From contig JBBMOA010000038.1 of NCBI GenBank assembly GCA_037954235.1, positions 217,374 through 281,373 of the forward strand: a stretch of DNA of 64,000 bases. The letters run 5' to 3'. The position numbers and the translations under genes are program-made. Shown here in pieces: positions 23,701 through 37,200 of the stretch; position 1 is the first letter of the stretch; the number at the start of each line of letters is the position of its first letter. The notes under the pieces are model-generated. The model searched no databases, was not told where the DNA came from, and saw only the letters and a list, made by a program, of their open reading frames with translations. This stretch comes from Aulostomus chinensis (taxonomy: Eukaryota > Chordata > Actinopteri > Syngnathiformes > Aulostomidae).

Positions 23701-26009
23701 AACACTTCATGCAGAACTCCTGTATTTTGATGAAAACTCACTGAAATCAAGCTGTGAATTCAAGTTTATGCATCTTTCTATGCTTTCAGGTTGAAACTTG
23801 ACTGAAAACTCACTTTCAACAAAAGTTATGGCTGTTTTGTGTCACAGGTCACAAATAGCGTTTTCTCAGCGAGAGAAGGCCAAAATGAACACTTCACGCA
23901 GAACTCCTGTATTTTGATGAAAACTCACTGAAATCAAGCTGTAACTTCAATTTTATGCATCTTTCTATGCTTTCAGGTTGAAACTTGACTTAAAACTCAC
24001 TTTGAACAAAAGTTATGGCATTTTTGTATCACAGGTCACAAATAGTGTTTTCTCAGCGAGAGAAGGCCAAAATGAACACTTCATGCAGAACTCCTGTATT
24101 TTGATGAAAACTCATTGAAATCCACATGTAACTTCAAGTTTATGCATCTTTCTATGCTTTCAGGTTGAAACTTGACTGAAAACTCACTTTGAACAAAAGT
24201 TATGGCATTTTTGTGTCACAGGTCACAAATAGGGTTTTCTCAGCGAGAGAAGGCCAAAATGAACACTTCATGCATAACTCTTGTATTTTGATGAAAACTC
24301 ACTGAAATCAACCTGTAACTTCAAGTTTATGCATCTTTCTATGCTTTCAGGTTGAAACTTGACTGAATACTCACTTTGAACAAAAGTTATGGCATTTTTG
24401 TGTCACAGGTCACAAATAGTGTTTTCTCAGCGAGAGAAGGCCAAAATGAACACTTCATGCATAACTCCTGTATTTTGATGAAAACTCACTGAAATCCACC
24501 TGTAACTTCAAGTTTAAGCATCTTTCTATGATTTCAGGTTGAGACTTGACTGAAAACTCACTTTGAACAAAAGTTATGGCATTTTTGTGTCACAGGTCAC
24601 AAATAGTGTTTTCTCAGCGAGAGAAGGCCAAAATGAACACTTCATGCAGAACTCCTGTATTTTGATGAAAACTCACTGAAATCCACCTGTAACTTCAAGT
24701 TTATGCATCTTTCTATGCTTTCAGGTTGAAACTTGACTGAAAACTCACTTTGAACAAAAGTTATGGCATTTTTATGTCACAGGTCACAAATAGTGTTTTC
24801 TCAGCGGGAGAAGGCCAAAATGAACACTTCATGCAGAACTCCTGTATTTTGATGAAAACTCACTGAAATCAAGCTGTAACTTCAAGTTTATGCATCTTTC
24901 TATGCTTTCAGGTTGAAACTTGACTTAAAACTCACTTTGAACAAAAGTTATGGCATTTTTGTATCACAGGTCACAAATACTGTTTTCTCAGCGAGAGAAG
25001 GCCAAAATGAACACTTCATGCAGAACTCCTGTATTTTGATGAAAACTCATTGAACTCCACCTGTAACTTCAAGTTTATGCATCTTTCTATGCTTTCAGGT
25101 TGAAACTTGACTGAAAACTCACTTTGAACAAAAGTTATGGCATTTTTGTGTCACAGGTCACAAATAGCGTTTTCTCAGCGAGAGAAGGCCAAAATGAACA
25201 CTTCTTGCATAACTCTTGTATTTTGATGAAAACTCACTGAAATCCACCTGTAACTTCAAATTTATGCATCTTTCTATGCTTTCAGGTTGAAACTTGACTG
25301 AAAACTCACTTTGAAAAAAATTTATGGCATTTTTGTGTCACAGGTCACAAATAGCGTTTTCGCAGCGAGAGAAGGCCAAAATGAACACTTTATGCATAAC
25401 TCCTGTATTTTGATGAAAACTCACTGAAATCCACCTGTAACTTCAAGTTTATGCATCTTTCTATGCTTTCAGGTTGAAACTTGACTGAAAACTCACTTTG
25501 AACAAAAGTTAGGGCATTTTTGTGTCACAGGTCACAAATAGTGTTTTCTCAGCGAGAGAAGGCCAAAATGAACACTTCATGCAGAACTCCTGTATTTTGA
25601 TGAAAACTCACTGAAATCCACCTGTAACTTCAAGTTTATGCATCTTTCTATGCTTTCAGGTTGAAACTTGACTGAAAACTCACTTTGAACAAAAGTTATG
25701 GCATTTTTATGTCACAGGTCACAAATAGTGTTTTCTCAGCGAGAGAAGGCCAAAATGAACACTTAATGCAGAACTCCTGTATTTTGATGAAAACTCAAAG
25801 AAATCCACCTGTAACTTCAAGTTTATGCATCTTTCTATGCTTTCAGGTTGAAACTTGACTGAAAACTCACTTTGAACAAAAGTTATGGCTGTTTTGTGTC
25901 ACAGGTCACAAATAGCGTTTTCTCAGCAGGAGAAGGCCAAAATGAACACTTCATGCATAACTGCTGTATTTTGATGAAAACTCACTGAAATCAAGCTGTA
26001 ACTTCAAGT

Positions 26010-28440
26010 TTATATGTCTTTCTATGCTTTCAGGTTGAAACTTGACTTAAAACTCACTTTGAACAAAAGTTATGGCATTTTTGTATCACAGGTCACAAAT
26101 AGCGTTTTCTCAGCGAGAGAAGGCCAAAATGAACACTTCATGCAGAACTCCTGTATTTTGATGAAAACTCATTGAAATCCACCTGTAACTTCAAGTTTGT
26201 GCATCGTTCTATGCTTTCAGGTTGAAACTTGACTGAAAACTCAATTTGAACAAAAGTTATGGCATTTTTGTGTCACAGGTCACAAATAGCGTTTTCTCAG
26301 CGAGAGAAGGCCAAAATGAACACTTTATGCATAACTCTTGTATTTTGATGAAAACTCACTGAAATCCACCTGTAACTTCAAGTTTATGCATCTTTCTATG
26401 CTTTCAGGTTGAAACTTGACTTAAAACTCACTTTGAACAAAAGTTATGGCATTTTTGTATCACAGGTCACAAATAGTGTTTTCTCAGCGAGAGAAGGCCA
26501 AAATGAACACTTCATGCAGAACTCCTGTATTTTGATGAAAACTCACTGAAATCAAGCTGTAACTTCAAGTTTATGCATCTTTCTATGCTTTCAGGTTGAA
26601 ACTTGACTAAAAAATCACTTTGAACAAAAGTTATGGCATTTTTGTATTTCAGGTCACAAATAGTGTTTTCTCAGCGAGAGAAGGCCAAAATGAACACTTC
26701 ATGCAGAACTCCTGTATTTTGATGAAAACTCACTGAAATCCACCTTTAACTTCAAGTTTATGCATCTTTCTATGCTTTCAGGTTGAAACTTGACTGAAAA
26801 CTCACTTTGAACAAAAGTTATGGCATTTTTATGTCACAGGTCACAAATAGTGTTTTCTCAGCGAGAGAAGGCCAAAATGAACACTTCATGCAGAACTCCT
26901 GTATTTTGATGAAAACTCACTGAAATCAAGCTGTAACTTCAAGTTTATGCATCTTTCTATGCTTTCAGGTTGAAACTTGACTGAAAACTCACTTTCAACA
27001 AAAGTTATGGCTGTTTTGTGTCACAGGTCACAAATAGCGTTTTCTCAGCGAGAGAAGGCCAAAATGAACACTTCATGCAGAACTCCTGTATTTTGATGAA
27101 AACTCACTGAAATCAAGCTGTATCTTCAAGTTTATGCATCTTTCTATGCTTTCAGGTTGAAACTTGACTGAAAACTCACTTTCAACAAAAGTTATGGCTG
27201 TTTTGTGTCACAGGTCATAAATAGCGTTTTCTCAGCGAGAGAAGGCCAAAATGAACACTTCATGCAGAACTCCTGTATTTTGATGAAAACTCATTGAAAT
27301 CCACCTGTAACTTCAAGTTTATGCATCTTTCTATGCTTTCAGGTTGAAACTTGACTGAAAACTCACTTTGAACAAAAGTTATGGCATTTTTGTGTCACAG
27401 GTCACAAATAGTGTTTTCTCAGCGAGAGAAGGCCAAAATGAACACTTCATGCATCACTCCTGTATTTTGATGAAAACTCACTGAAATCCACCTGTAACTT
27501 CAAGTTTATGCATCTTTCTATGCTTTCAGGTTGAAACTTGACTGAAAACTCACTTTGAACAAAAGTTATGGCATTTTTGTGTCACAGGTCACAAAGAGTG
27601 TTTTCTCAGCGAGAGAAGGCCAAAATGAACACTTCATGCAGAACTCCTGTATTTTGATGAAAACTCACTGAAATCAAGCTGTGAATTCAAGTTTATGCAT
27701 CTTTCTATGCTTTCAGGTTGAAACTTGACTGAAAACTCACTTTCAACAAAAGTTATGGCTGTTTTGTGTCACAGGTCACAAATAGCGTTTTCTCAGCGAG
27801 AGAAGGCCAAAATGAACACTTCATGCAGAACTCCTGTATTTTGATGAAAACTCATTGAAATCAAGCTGTAACTTCAATTTTATGCATCTTTCTATGCTTT
27901 CAGGTTGAAACTTGACTTAAAATTCACTTTGAACAAAAGTTATGGCATTGTTGTATCACAGGTCACAAATAGTGTTTTCTCAGCGAGAGAAGGCCAAAAT
28001 GAACACTTCATGCAGAACTCCTGTATTTTGATGAAAACTCATTGAAATCCACATGTAACTTCAAGTTTATGCATCTTTCTATGCTTTCAGGTTGAAACTT
28101 GACTGAAAACTCACTTTGAACAAAAGTTATGGCATTTTTGTGTCACAGGTCACAAATAGGGTTTTCTCAGCGAGAGAAGGCCAAAATGAACACTTCATGC
28201 ATAACTCTTGTATTTCGATGAAAACTCACTGAAATCCACCTGTAACTTCAAGTTTATGCATCTTTCTATGCTTTCAGGTTGAAACTTGACTGAAAACTCA
28301 CTTTGAACAAAAGTTATGGCATTTTTGTGTCACAGGTCACAAATAGTGTTTTCTCAGCGAGAGAAGGCCAAAATGAACACTTCATGCAGAACTCCTGTAT
28401 TTTGATGAAAACTCACTGAAATCAAGCTGTAACTTCAAGT
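26010..28440. repeat. 13-monomer HOR unit C1 (2431 bp)
   Basis: This is the first 13-mer of domain C, with the leading 'ttatatgtc' at 26010 and the next counterpart at 28441, exactly 13 x 187. It contains GAATTC at 27683 and the TTCG variant at 28214. It is more diverged from its neighbours than the later units are from each other. For example, the monomer near 26401 has 'acttaaaactcactttgaac', whereas C2 near 28841 has 'actgaaaactcacttttaac'. It may be the oldest copy or an edge copy. Confidence 0.85.
27683..28217. repeat. GAATTC-to-TTCG module, first of ten copies
   Basis: The module starts in a GAATTC monomer with 'ctttcaac...ggctg', continues with a 'caattttat/acttaaaa' monomer and a 'ccacatg/ataggg' monomer, and ends at 'tatttcgatg'. 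The distance from GAATTC to TTCG is 531 bp. Further copies start at 30114, 33479, 38714, 39649, 48060, 50491, 52922, 57035 and 60774. The two copies at 30114 and 33479 are 530 bp because of the shared T deletion. A tenth relative at 36470 lacks the TTCG end. The role, if any, is unknown. Confidence 0.85.
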
Positions 28441-30870
28441 TTGTATGTCTTTCTATGCTTTCAGGTTGAAACTTGACTTAAAACTCACTTTGAACAAAAG
28501 TTATGGCATTTTTGTATCACAGGTCACAAATAGTGTTTTCTCAGCGAGAGAAGGCCAAAATGAACACTTCATGCAGAACTCCTGTATTTTGATGAAAACT
28601 CATTGAAATCCACCTGTAACTTCAAGTTTGTGCATCGTTCTATGCTTTCAGGTTGAAACTTGACTGAAAACTCAATTTGAACAAAAGTTATGGCATTTTT
28701 GTGTCACAGGTCACAAATAGCGTTTTCTCAGCGAGAGAAGGCCAAAATGAACACTTTATGCATAACTCTTGTATTTTGATGAAAACTCACTGAAATCCAC
28801 CTGTAACTTCAAGTTTATGCATCTTTCTATGCTTTCAGGTTGAAACTTGACTGAAAACTCACTTTTAACAAAAGTTATGGCATTTTTGTATCACAGGTCA
28901 CAAATAGTGTTTTCTCAGCGAGAGAAGGCCAAAATGAACACTTCATGCAGAACTCCTGTATTTTGATGAAAACTCACTGAAATCAAACTGTAACTTCAAG
29001 TTTATGCATCTTTCTATGCTTTCAGGTTGAAACTTGACTAAAAAATCACTTTGAACAAAAGTTATGGCATTTTTGTATCAGAGGTCACAAATAGTGTTTT
29101 CTCAGCGAGAGAAGGCCAAAATGAACACTTCATGCAGAACTCCTGTATTTTGATGAAAACTCACTGAAATCCACCTGTAACTTCAAGTTTATGCATCTTT
29201 CTATGCTTTCAGGTTGAAACTTGACTGAAAACTCACTTTGAACAAAAGTTATGGCATTTTTATGTCACAGGTCACAAATGGTGTTTTCTCAGCGAGAGAA
29301 GGCCAAAATGAACACTTCATGCAGAACTCCTGTATTTTGATGAAAACTCACTGAAATCAAGCTGTAACTTCAAGTTTATGCATCTTTCTATGCTTTCAGG
29401 TTGAAACTTGACTGAAAACTCACTTTCAACAAAAGTTATGGCTGTTTTGTGTCACAGGTCACAAATAGCGTTTTCTCAGCGAGAGAAGGCCAAAATGAAC
29501 ACTTCATGCAGAACTCCTGTATTTTGATGAAAACTCACTGAAATCAAGCTGTATCTTCAAGTTTATGCATCTTTCTATGCTTTCAGGTTGAAACTTGACT
29601 GAAAACTCACTTTCAACAAAAGTTATGGCTGTTTTGTGTCACAGGTCATAAATAGCGTTTTCTCAGCGAGAGAAGGCCAAAATGAACACTTCATGCAGAA
29701 CTCCTGTATTTTGATGAAAACTCATTGAAATCCACCTGTAACTTCAAGTTTATGCATCTTTCTATGCTTTCAGGTTGAAACTTGACTGAAAACTCACTTT
29801 GAACAAAAGTTATGGCATTTTTGTGTCACAGGTCACAAATAGTGTTTTCTCAGCGAGAGAAGGCCAAAATGAACACTTCATGCATCACTCCTGTATTTTG
29901 ATGAAAACTCACTGAAATCCACCTGTAACTTCAAGTTTATGCATCTTTCTATGCTTTCAGGTTGAAACTTGACTGAAAACTCACTTTGAACAAAAGTTAT
30001 GGCATTTTTGTGTCACAGGTCACAAAGAGTGTTTTCTCAGCGAGAGAAGGCCAAAATGAACACTTCATGCAGAACTCCTGTATTTTGATGAAAACTCACT
30101 GAAATCAAGCTGTGAATTCAAGTTTATGCATCTTTCTATGCTTTCAGGTTGAAACTTGACTGAAAACTCACTTTCAACAAAAGTTATGGCTGTTTTGTGT
30201 CACAGGTCACAAATAGCGTTTTCTCAGCGAGAGAAGGCCAAAATGAACACTTCATGCAGAACTCCTGTATTTTGATGAAAACTCATTGAAATCAAGCTGT
30301 AACTTCAATTTTATGCATCTTTCTATGCTTTCAGGTTGAAACTTGACTTAAAATTCACTTTGAACAAAAGTTATGGCATTTTTGTATCACAGGTCACAAA
30401 TAGTGTTTTCTCAGCGAGAGAAGGCCAAAATGAACACTTCATGCAGAACTCCTGTATTTTGATGAAAACTCATTGAAATCCACATGTAACTTCAAGTTTA
30501 TGCATCTTTCTATGCTTTCAGGTTGAAACTTGACTGAAAACTCACTTTGAACAAAAGTTATGGCATTTTGTGTCACAGGTCACAAATAGGGTTTTCTCAG
30601 CGAGAGAAGGCCAAAATGAACACTTCATGCATAACTCTTGTATTTCGATGAAAACTCACTGAAATCCACCTGTAACTTCAAGTTTATGCATCTTTCTATG
30701 CTTTCAGGTTGAAACTTGACTGAAAACTCACTTTGAACAAAAGTTATGGCATTTTTGTGTCACAGGTCACAAATAGTGTTTTCTCAGCGAGAGAAGGCCA
30801 AAATGAACACTTCATGCAGAACTCCTGTATTTTGATGAAAACTCACTGAAATCCACCTGTAACTTCAAGT
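28441..30870. repeat. 13-monomer HOR unit C2 (2430 bp)
   Basis: This 13-mer runs from 'ttgtatgtc' at 28441 to the same variant at 30871. It is one base short because the run of T in 'ggcatttttgtg' lost one base at about 30566. The neighbouring monomers carry GAATTC (30114) and TTCG (30644), so these markers are 530 instead of 531 bp apart. The same deletion recurs at 33931, which shows that the two carriers are copies of one ancestral monomer. Confidence 0.88.
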
Positions 30871-33800
30871 TTGTATGTCTTTCTATGCTTTCAGGTTGAA
30901 ACTTGACCTAAAACTCACTTTGAACAAAAGTTATGGCATTTTTGTATCACAGGTCACAAATAGTGTTTTCTCAGCGAGAGAAGGCCAAAATGAACACTTC
31001 ATGCAGAACTCCTGTATTTTGATGAAAACTCATTGAAATCCACCTGTAACTTCAAGTTTGTGCATCGTTCTATGCTTTCAGGTTGAAACTTGACTGAAAA
31101 CTCAATTTGAACAAAAGTTATGGCATTTTTGTGTCACAGGTCACAAATAGCGTTTTCTCAGCGAGAGAAGGCCAAAATGAACACTTTATGCATAACTCTT
31201 GTATTTTGATGAAAACTCACTGAAATCCACCTGTAACTTCAAGTTTATGCATCTTTCTATGCTTTCAGGTTGAAACTTGACTGAAAACTCACTTTTAACA
31301 AAAGTTATGGCATTTTTGTATCACATGTCACAAATAGTGTTTTCTCAGCGAGAGAAGGCCAAAATGAACACTTCATGCAGAACTCCTGTATTTTGATGAA
31401 AACTCACTGAAATCAAGCTGTAACTTCAAGTTTATGCATCTTTCTATGCTTTCAGGTTGAAACTTGACTAAAAAATCACTTTGAACAAAAGTTATGGCAT
31501 TTTTGTATCACAGGTCACAAATAGTGTTTTCTCAGCGAGAGAAGGCCAAAATGAACACTTCATGCAGAACTCCTGTATTTTGATGAAAACTCACTGAAAT
31601 CCACCTGTAACTTCAAGTTTATGCATCTTTCTATGCTTTCAGGTTGAAACTTGACTGAAAACTCACTTTGAACAAAAGTTATGGCATTTTTATGTCACAG
31701 GTCACAAATAGTGTTTTCTCAGCGAGAGAAGGCCAAAATGAACACTTCATGCAGAACTCCTGTATTTTGATGAAAACTCACTGAAATCAAGCTGTAACTT
31801 CAAGTTTGTATGTCTTTCTATGCTTTCAGGTTGAAACTTGACTTAAAACTCACTTTGAACAAAAGTTATGGCATTTTTGTATCACAGGTCACAAATAGTG
31901 TTTTCTCAGCGAGAGAAGGCCAAAATGAACACTTCATGCAGAACTCCTGTATTTTGATGAAAACTCATTGAAATCCACCTGTAACTTCAAGTTTGTGCAT
32001 CGTTCTATGCTTTCAGGTTGAAACTTGACTGAAAACTCAATTTGAACAAAAGTTATGGCATTTTTGTGTCACAGGTCACAAATAGCGTTTTCTCAGCGAG
32101 AGAAGGCCAAAATGAACACTTTATGCATAACTCTTGTATTTTGATGAAAACTCACTGAAATCCACCTGTAACTTCAAGTTTATGCATCTTTCTATGCTTT
32201 CAGGTTGAAACTTGACTGAAAACTCACTTTTAACAAAAGTTATGGCATTTTTGTATCACAGGTCACAAATAGTGTTTTCTCAGCGAGAGAAGGCCAAAAT
32301 GAACACTTCATGCAGAACTCCTGTATTTTGATGAAAACTCACTGAAATCAAACTGTAACTTCAAGTTTATGCATCTTTCTATGCTTTCAGGTTGAAACTT
32401 GACTAAAAAATCACTTTGAACAAAAGTTATGGCATTTTTGTATCAGAGGTCACAAATAGTGTTTTCTCAGCGAGAGAAGGCCAAAATGAACACTTCATGC
32501 AGAACTCCTGTATTTTGATGAAAACTCACTGAAATCCACCTGTAACTTCAAGTTTATGCATCTTTCTATGCTTTCAGGTTGAAACTTGACTGAAAACTCA
32601 CTTTGAACAAAAGTTATGGCATTTTTATGTCACAGGTCACAAATGGTGTTTTCTCAGCGAGAGAAGGCCAAAATGAACACTTCATGCAGAACTCCTGTAT
32701 TTTGATGAAAACTCACTGAAATCAAGCTGTAACTTCAAGTTTATGCATCTTTCTATGCTTTCAGGTTGAAACTTGACTGAAAACTCACTTTCAACAAAAG
32801 TTATGGCTGTTTTGTGTCACAGGTCACAAATAGCGTTTTCTCAGCGAGAGAAGGCCAAAATGAACACTTCATGCAGAACTCCTGTATTTTGATGAAAACT
32901 CACTGAAATCAAGCTGTATCTTCAAGTTTATGCATCTTTCTATGCTTTCAGGTTGAAACTTGACTGAAAACTCACTTTCAACAAAAGTTATGGCTGTTTT
33001 GTGTCACAGGTCATAAATAGCGTTTTCTCAGCGAGAGAAGGCCAAAATGAACACTTCATGCAGAACTCCTGTATTTTGATGAAAACTCATTGAAATCCAC
33101 CTGTAACTTCAAGTTTATGCATCTTTCTATGCTTTCAGGTTGAAACTTGACTGAAAACTCACTTTGAACAAAAGTTATGGCATTTTTGTGTCACAGGTCA
33201 CAAATAGTGTTTTCTCAGCGAGAGAAGGCCAAAATGAACACTTCATGCATCACTCCTGTATTTTGATGAAAACTCACTGAAATCCACCTGTAACTTCAAG
33301 TTTATGCATCTTTCTATGCTTTCAGGTTGAAACTTGACTGAAAACTCACTTTGAACAAAAGTTATGGCATTTTTGTGTCACAGGTCACAAAGAGTGTTTT
33401 CTCAGCGAGAGAAGGCCAAAATGAACACTTCATGCAGAACTCCTGTATTTTGATGAAAACTCACTGAAATCAAGCTGTGAATTCAAGTTTATGCATCTTT
33501 CTATGCTTTCAGGTTGAAACTTGACTGAAAACTCACTTTCAACAAAAGTTATGGCTGTTTTGTGTCACAGGTCACAAATAGCGTTTTCTCAGCGAGAGAA
33601 GGCCAAAATGAACACTTCATGCAGAACTCCTGTATTTTGATGAAAACTCATTGAAATCAAGCTGTAACTTCAATTTTATGCATCTTTCTATGCTTTCAGG
33701 TTGAAACTTGACTTAAAATTCACTTTGAACAAAAGTTATGGCATTTTTGTATCACAGGTCACAAATAGTGTTTTCTCAGCGAGAGAAGGCCAAAATGAAC

Positions 33801-34235
33801 ACTTCATGCAGAACTCCTGTATTTTGATGAAAACTCATTGAAATCCACATGTAACTTCAAGTTTATGCATCTTTCTATGCTTTCAGGTTGAAACTTGACT
33901 GAAAACTCACTTTGAACAAAAGTTATGGCATTTTGTGTCACAGGTCACAAATAGGGTTTTCTCAGCGAGAGAAGGCCAAAATGAACACTTCATGCATAAC
34001 TCTTGTATTTCGATGAAAACTCACTGAAATCCACCTGTAACTTCAAGTTTATGCATCTTTCTATGCTTTCAGGTTGAAACTTGACTGAAAACTCACTTTG
34101 AACAAAAGTTATGGCATTTTTGTGTCACAGGTCACAAATAGTGTTTTCTCAGCGAGAGAAGGCCAAAATGAACACTTCATGCAGAACTCCTGTATTTTGA
34201 TGAAAACTCACTGAAATCCACCTGTAACTTCAAGT
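30871..34235. repeat. 18-monomer HOR unit C3 (3365 bp), built as 5 + 13 monomers
   Basis: The span between 'ttgtatgtc' at 30871 and its counterpart at 34236 is 18 x 187 minus 1. A third 'ttgtatgtc' at 31806 divides it into 5 and 13 monomers. The 1-bp T deletion (30566 to 33931), GAATTC (30114 to 33479) and TTCG (30644 to 34009) all shift by exactly 3365 bp. The unit continues for about five monomers beyond 34236 and then departs near 35.17 kb, where 'tatgtc' is expected but 'atgcatc' is found. The simplest reading is a 13-mer that gained five monomers before being copied as an 18-mer. Confidence 0.88.
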
Positions 34236-37200
34236 TTGTATGTCTTTCTATGCTTTCAGGTTGAAACTTGACCTAAAACTCACTTTGAACAAAAGTTATG
34301 GCATTTTTGTATCACAGGTCACAAATAGTGTTTTCTCAGCGAGAGAAGGCCAAAATGAACACTTCATGCAGAACTCCTGTATTTTGATGAAAACTCATTG
34401 AAATCCACCTGTAACTTCAAGTTTGTGCATCGTTCTATGCTTTCAGGTTGAAACTTGACTGAAAACTCAATTTGAACAAAAGTTATGGCATTTTTGTGTC
34501 ACAGGTCACAAATAGCGTTTTCTCAGCGAGAGAAGGCCAAAATGAACACTTTATGCATAACTCTTGTATTTTGATGAAAACTCACTGAAATCCACCTGTA
34601 ACTTCAAGTTTATGCATCTTTCTATGCTTTCAGGTTGAAACTTGACTGAAAACTCACTTTTAACAAAAGTTATGGCATTTTTGTATCACATGTCACAAAT
34701 AGTGTTTTCTCAGCGAGAGAAGGCCAAAATGAACACTTCATGCAGAACTCCTGTATTTTGATGAAAACTCACTGAAATCAAGCTGTAACTTCAAGTTTAT
34801 GCATCTTTCTATGCTTTCAGGTTGAAACTTGACTAAAAAATCACTTTGAACAAAAGTTATGGCATTTTTGTATCACAGGTCACAAATAGTGTTTTCTCAG
34901 CGAGAGAAGGCCAAAATGAACACTTCATGCAGAACTCCTGTATTTTGATGAAAACTCACTGAAATCCACCTGTAACTTCAAGTTTATGCATCTTTCTATG
35001 CTTTCAGGTTGAAACTTGACTGAAAACTCACTTTGAACAAAAGTTATGGCATTTTTATGTCACAGGTCACAAATAGTGTTTTCTCAGCGAGAGAAGGCCA
35101 AAATGAACACTTCATGCAGAACTCCTGTATTTTGATGAAAACTCACTGAAATCAAGCTGTAACTTCAAGTTTATGCATCTTTCTATGCTTTCAGGTTGAA
35201 ACTTGACTAAAAAATCACTTTGAACAAAAGTTATGGCATTTTTGTATCAGAGGTCACAAATAGTGTTTTCTCAGCGAGAGAAGGCCAAAATGAACACTTC
35301 ATGCAGAACTCCTGTATTTTGATGAAAACTCACTGAAATCCACCTGTAACTTCAAGTTTATGCATCTTTCTATGCTTTCAGGTTGAAACTTGACTGAAAA
35401 CACAATTTGAACAAAAGTTATGGCATTTTTATGTCACAGGTCACAAATAGTGTTTTCTCAGCGAGAGAAGGCCAAAATGAACACTTCATGCAGAACTCCT
35501 GTATTTTGATGAAAACTCACTGAAATCAAGCTGTAACTTCAAGTTTAGGCATCTTTCTATGCTTTCAGGTTGAAACTTGACTGAAAACTCACTTTCAACA
35601 AAAGTTATGGCTGTTTTGTGTCACAGGTCACAAATAGCGTTTTCTCAGCGAGAGAAGGCCAAAATGAACACTTCATGCAGAACTCCTGTATTTTGATGAA
35701 AACTCACTGAAATCAAGCTGTATCTTCAAGTTTATGCATCTTTCTATGCTTTCAGGTTGAAACTTGACTGAAAACTCACTTTCAACAAAAGTTATGGCTG
35801 TTTTGTGTCACAGGTCATAAATAGCGTTTTCTCAGCGAGAGAAGGCCAAAATGAACACTTCATGCAGAACTCCTGTATTTTGATGAAAACTCATTGAAAT
35901 CCACCTGTAACTTCAAGTTCATGCATCTTTCTATGCTTTCAGGTTGAAACTTGACTTAAAACTCACTTTGAACAAAAGTTATGGCATTTTTGTGTCACAG
36001 GTCACAAATAGCGTTTTCTCAGCGAGAGAAGGCCAAAATGAACACTTCATGCATAACTCCTGTATTTTGATGAAAACTCACTGAAATCCACCTGTAACTT
36101 CAAGTTTATGCATCTTTCTATGCTTTCAGGTTGAAACTTGACTGAAAACTCACTTTGAACAAAAGTTATGGCATTTTTGTGTCACAGGTCACAAATAGTG
36201 TTTTCTCAGCGAGAGAAGGCCAAAATGAACACTTCATGCATCACTCCTGTATTTTGATGAAAACTCACTGAAATCCACCTGTAACTTCAAGTTTATGCAT
36301 CTTTCTATGCTTTCAGGTTGAAACTTGACTGAAAACTCACTTTGAACAAAAGTTATGGCATTTTTGTGTCACAGGTCACAAATAGTGTTTTCTCAGCGAG
36401 AGAAGGCCAAAATGAACACTTCATGCAGAACTCCTGTATTTTGATGAAAACTCACTGAAATCAAGCTGTGAATTCAAGTTTATGCATCTTTCTATGCTTT
36501 CAGGTTGAAACTTGACTGAAAACTCACTTTCAACAAAAGTTATGGCATTTTTGTGTCACAGGTCACAAATAGCGTTTTCTCAGCGAGAGAAGGCCAAAAT
36601 GAACACTTCATGCAGAACTCCTGTATTTTGATGAAAACTCACTGAAATCAAGCTGTAACTTTAATTTTATGCATCTTTCTATGCTTTCAGGTTGAAACTT
36701 GACTTAAAACTCACTTTGAACAAAAGTTATGGCATTTTTGTATCACAGGTCACAAATAGTTTTTTCTCAGCGAGAGAAGGCCAAAATGAACACTTCATGC
36801 AGAACTCCTGTATTTTGATGAAAACTCATTGAAATCCACATGTAACTTCAAGTTTATGCATCTTTCTATGCTTTCAGGTTGAAACTTGACTGAAAACTCA
36901 CTTTGAACAAAAGTTATGGCATTTTTGTGTCACAGGTCACAAATAGGGTTTTCTCAGCGAGAGAAGGCCAAAATGAACACTTCATGCAGAACTCCTGTAT
37001 TTTGATGAAAACTCACTGAAATCCACCTGTAACTTCAAGTTTATGCATCTTTCTATGCTTTCAGGTTGAAACTTGACTGAAAACTCACTTTGAACAAAAG
37101 TTATGGCATTTTTATGTCACAGGTCACAAATAGTGTTTTCTCAGCGAGAGAAGGCCAAAATGAACACTTAATGCAGAACTCCTGTATTTTGATGAAAACT

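Larger units (their letters stand above)
17471..26009. repeat. Domain B: satellite without a long higher-order period
   Basis: Monomers here keep the 187-bp step exactly, with no indels found, but I see no shift of 10 or more monomers that carries several markers. There are more single-copy substitutions than in A or E, for example 'ggatcagagg' near 22530, 'gttctggc' near 22704, 'caaacagcg' near 22731, 'cacgggtc' near 23096, 'aagcatc...atgatttc' at 24515 and 'gcgggag' near 24804. Many monomers carry 'cataactcttg'. GAATTC occurs at 19642 and 23756. The greater diversity suggests an older or less recently homogenised stretch. That ranking is by eye and has not been computed. Confidence 0.75.
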
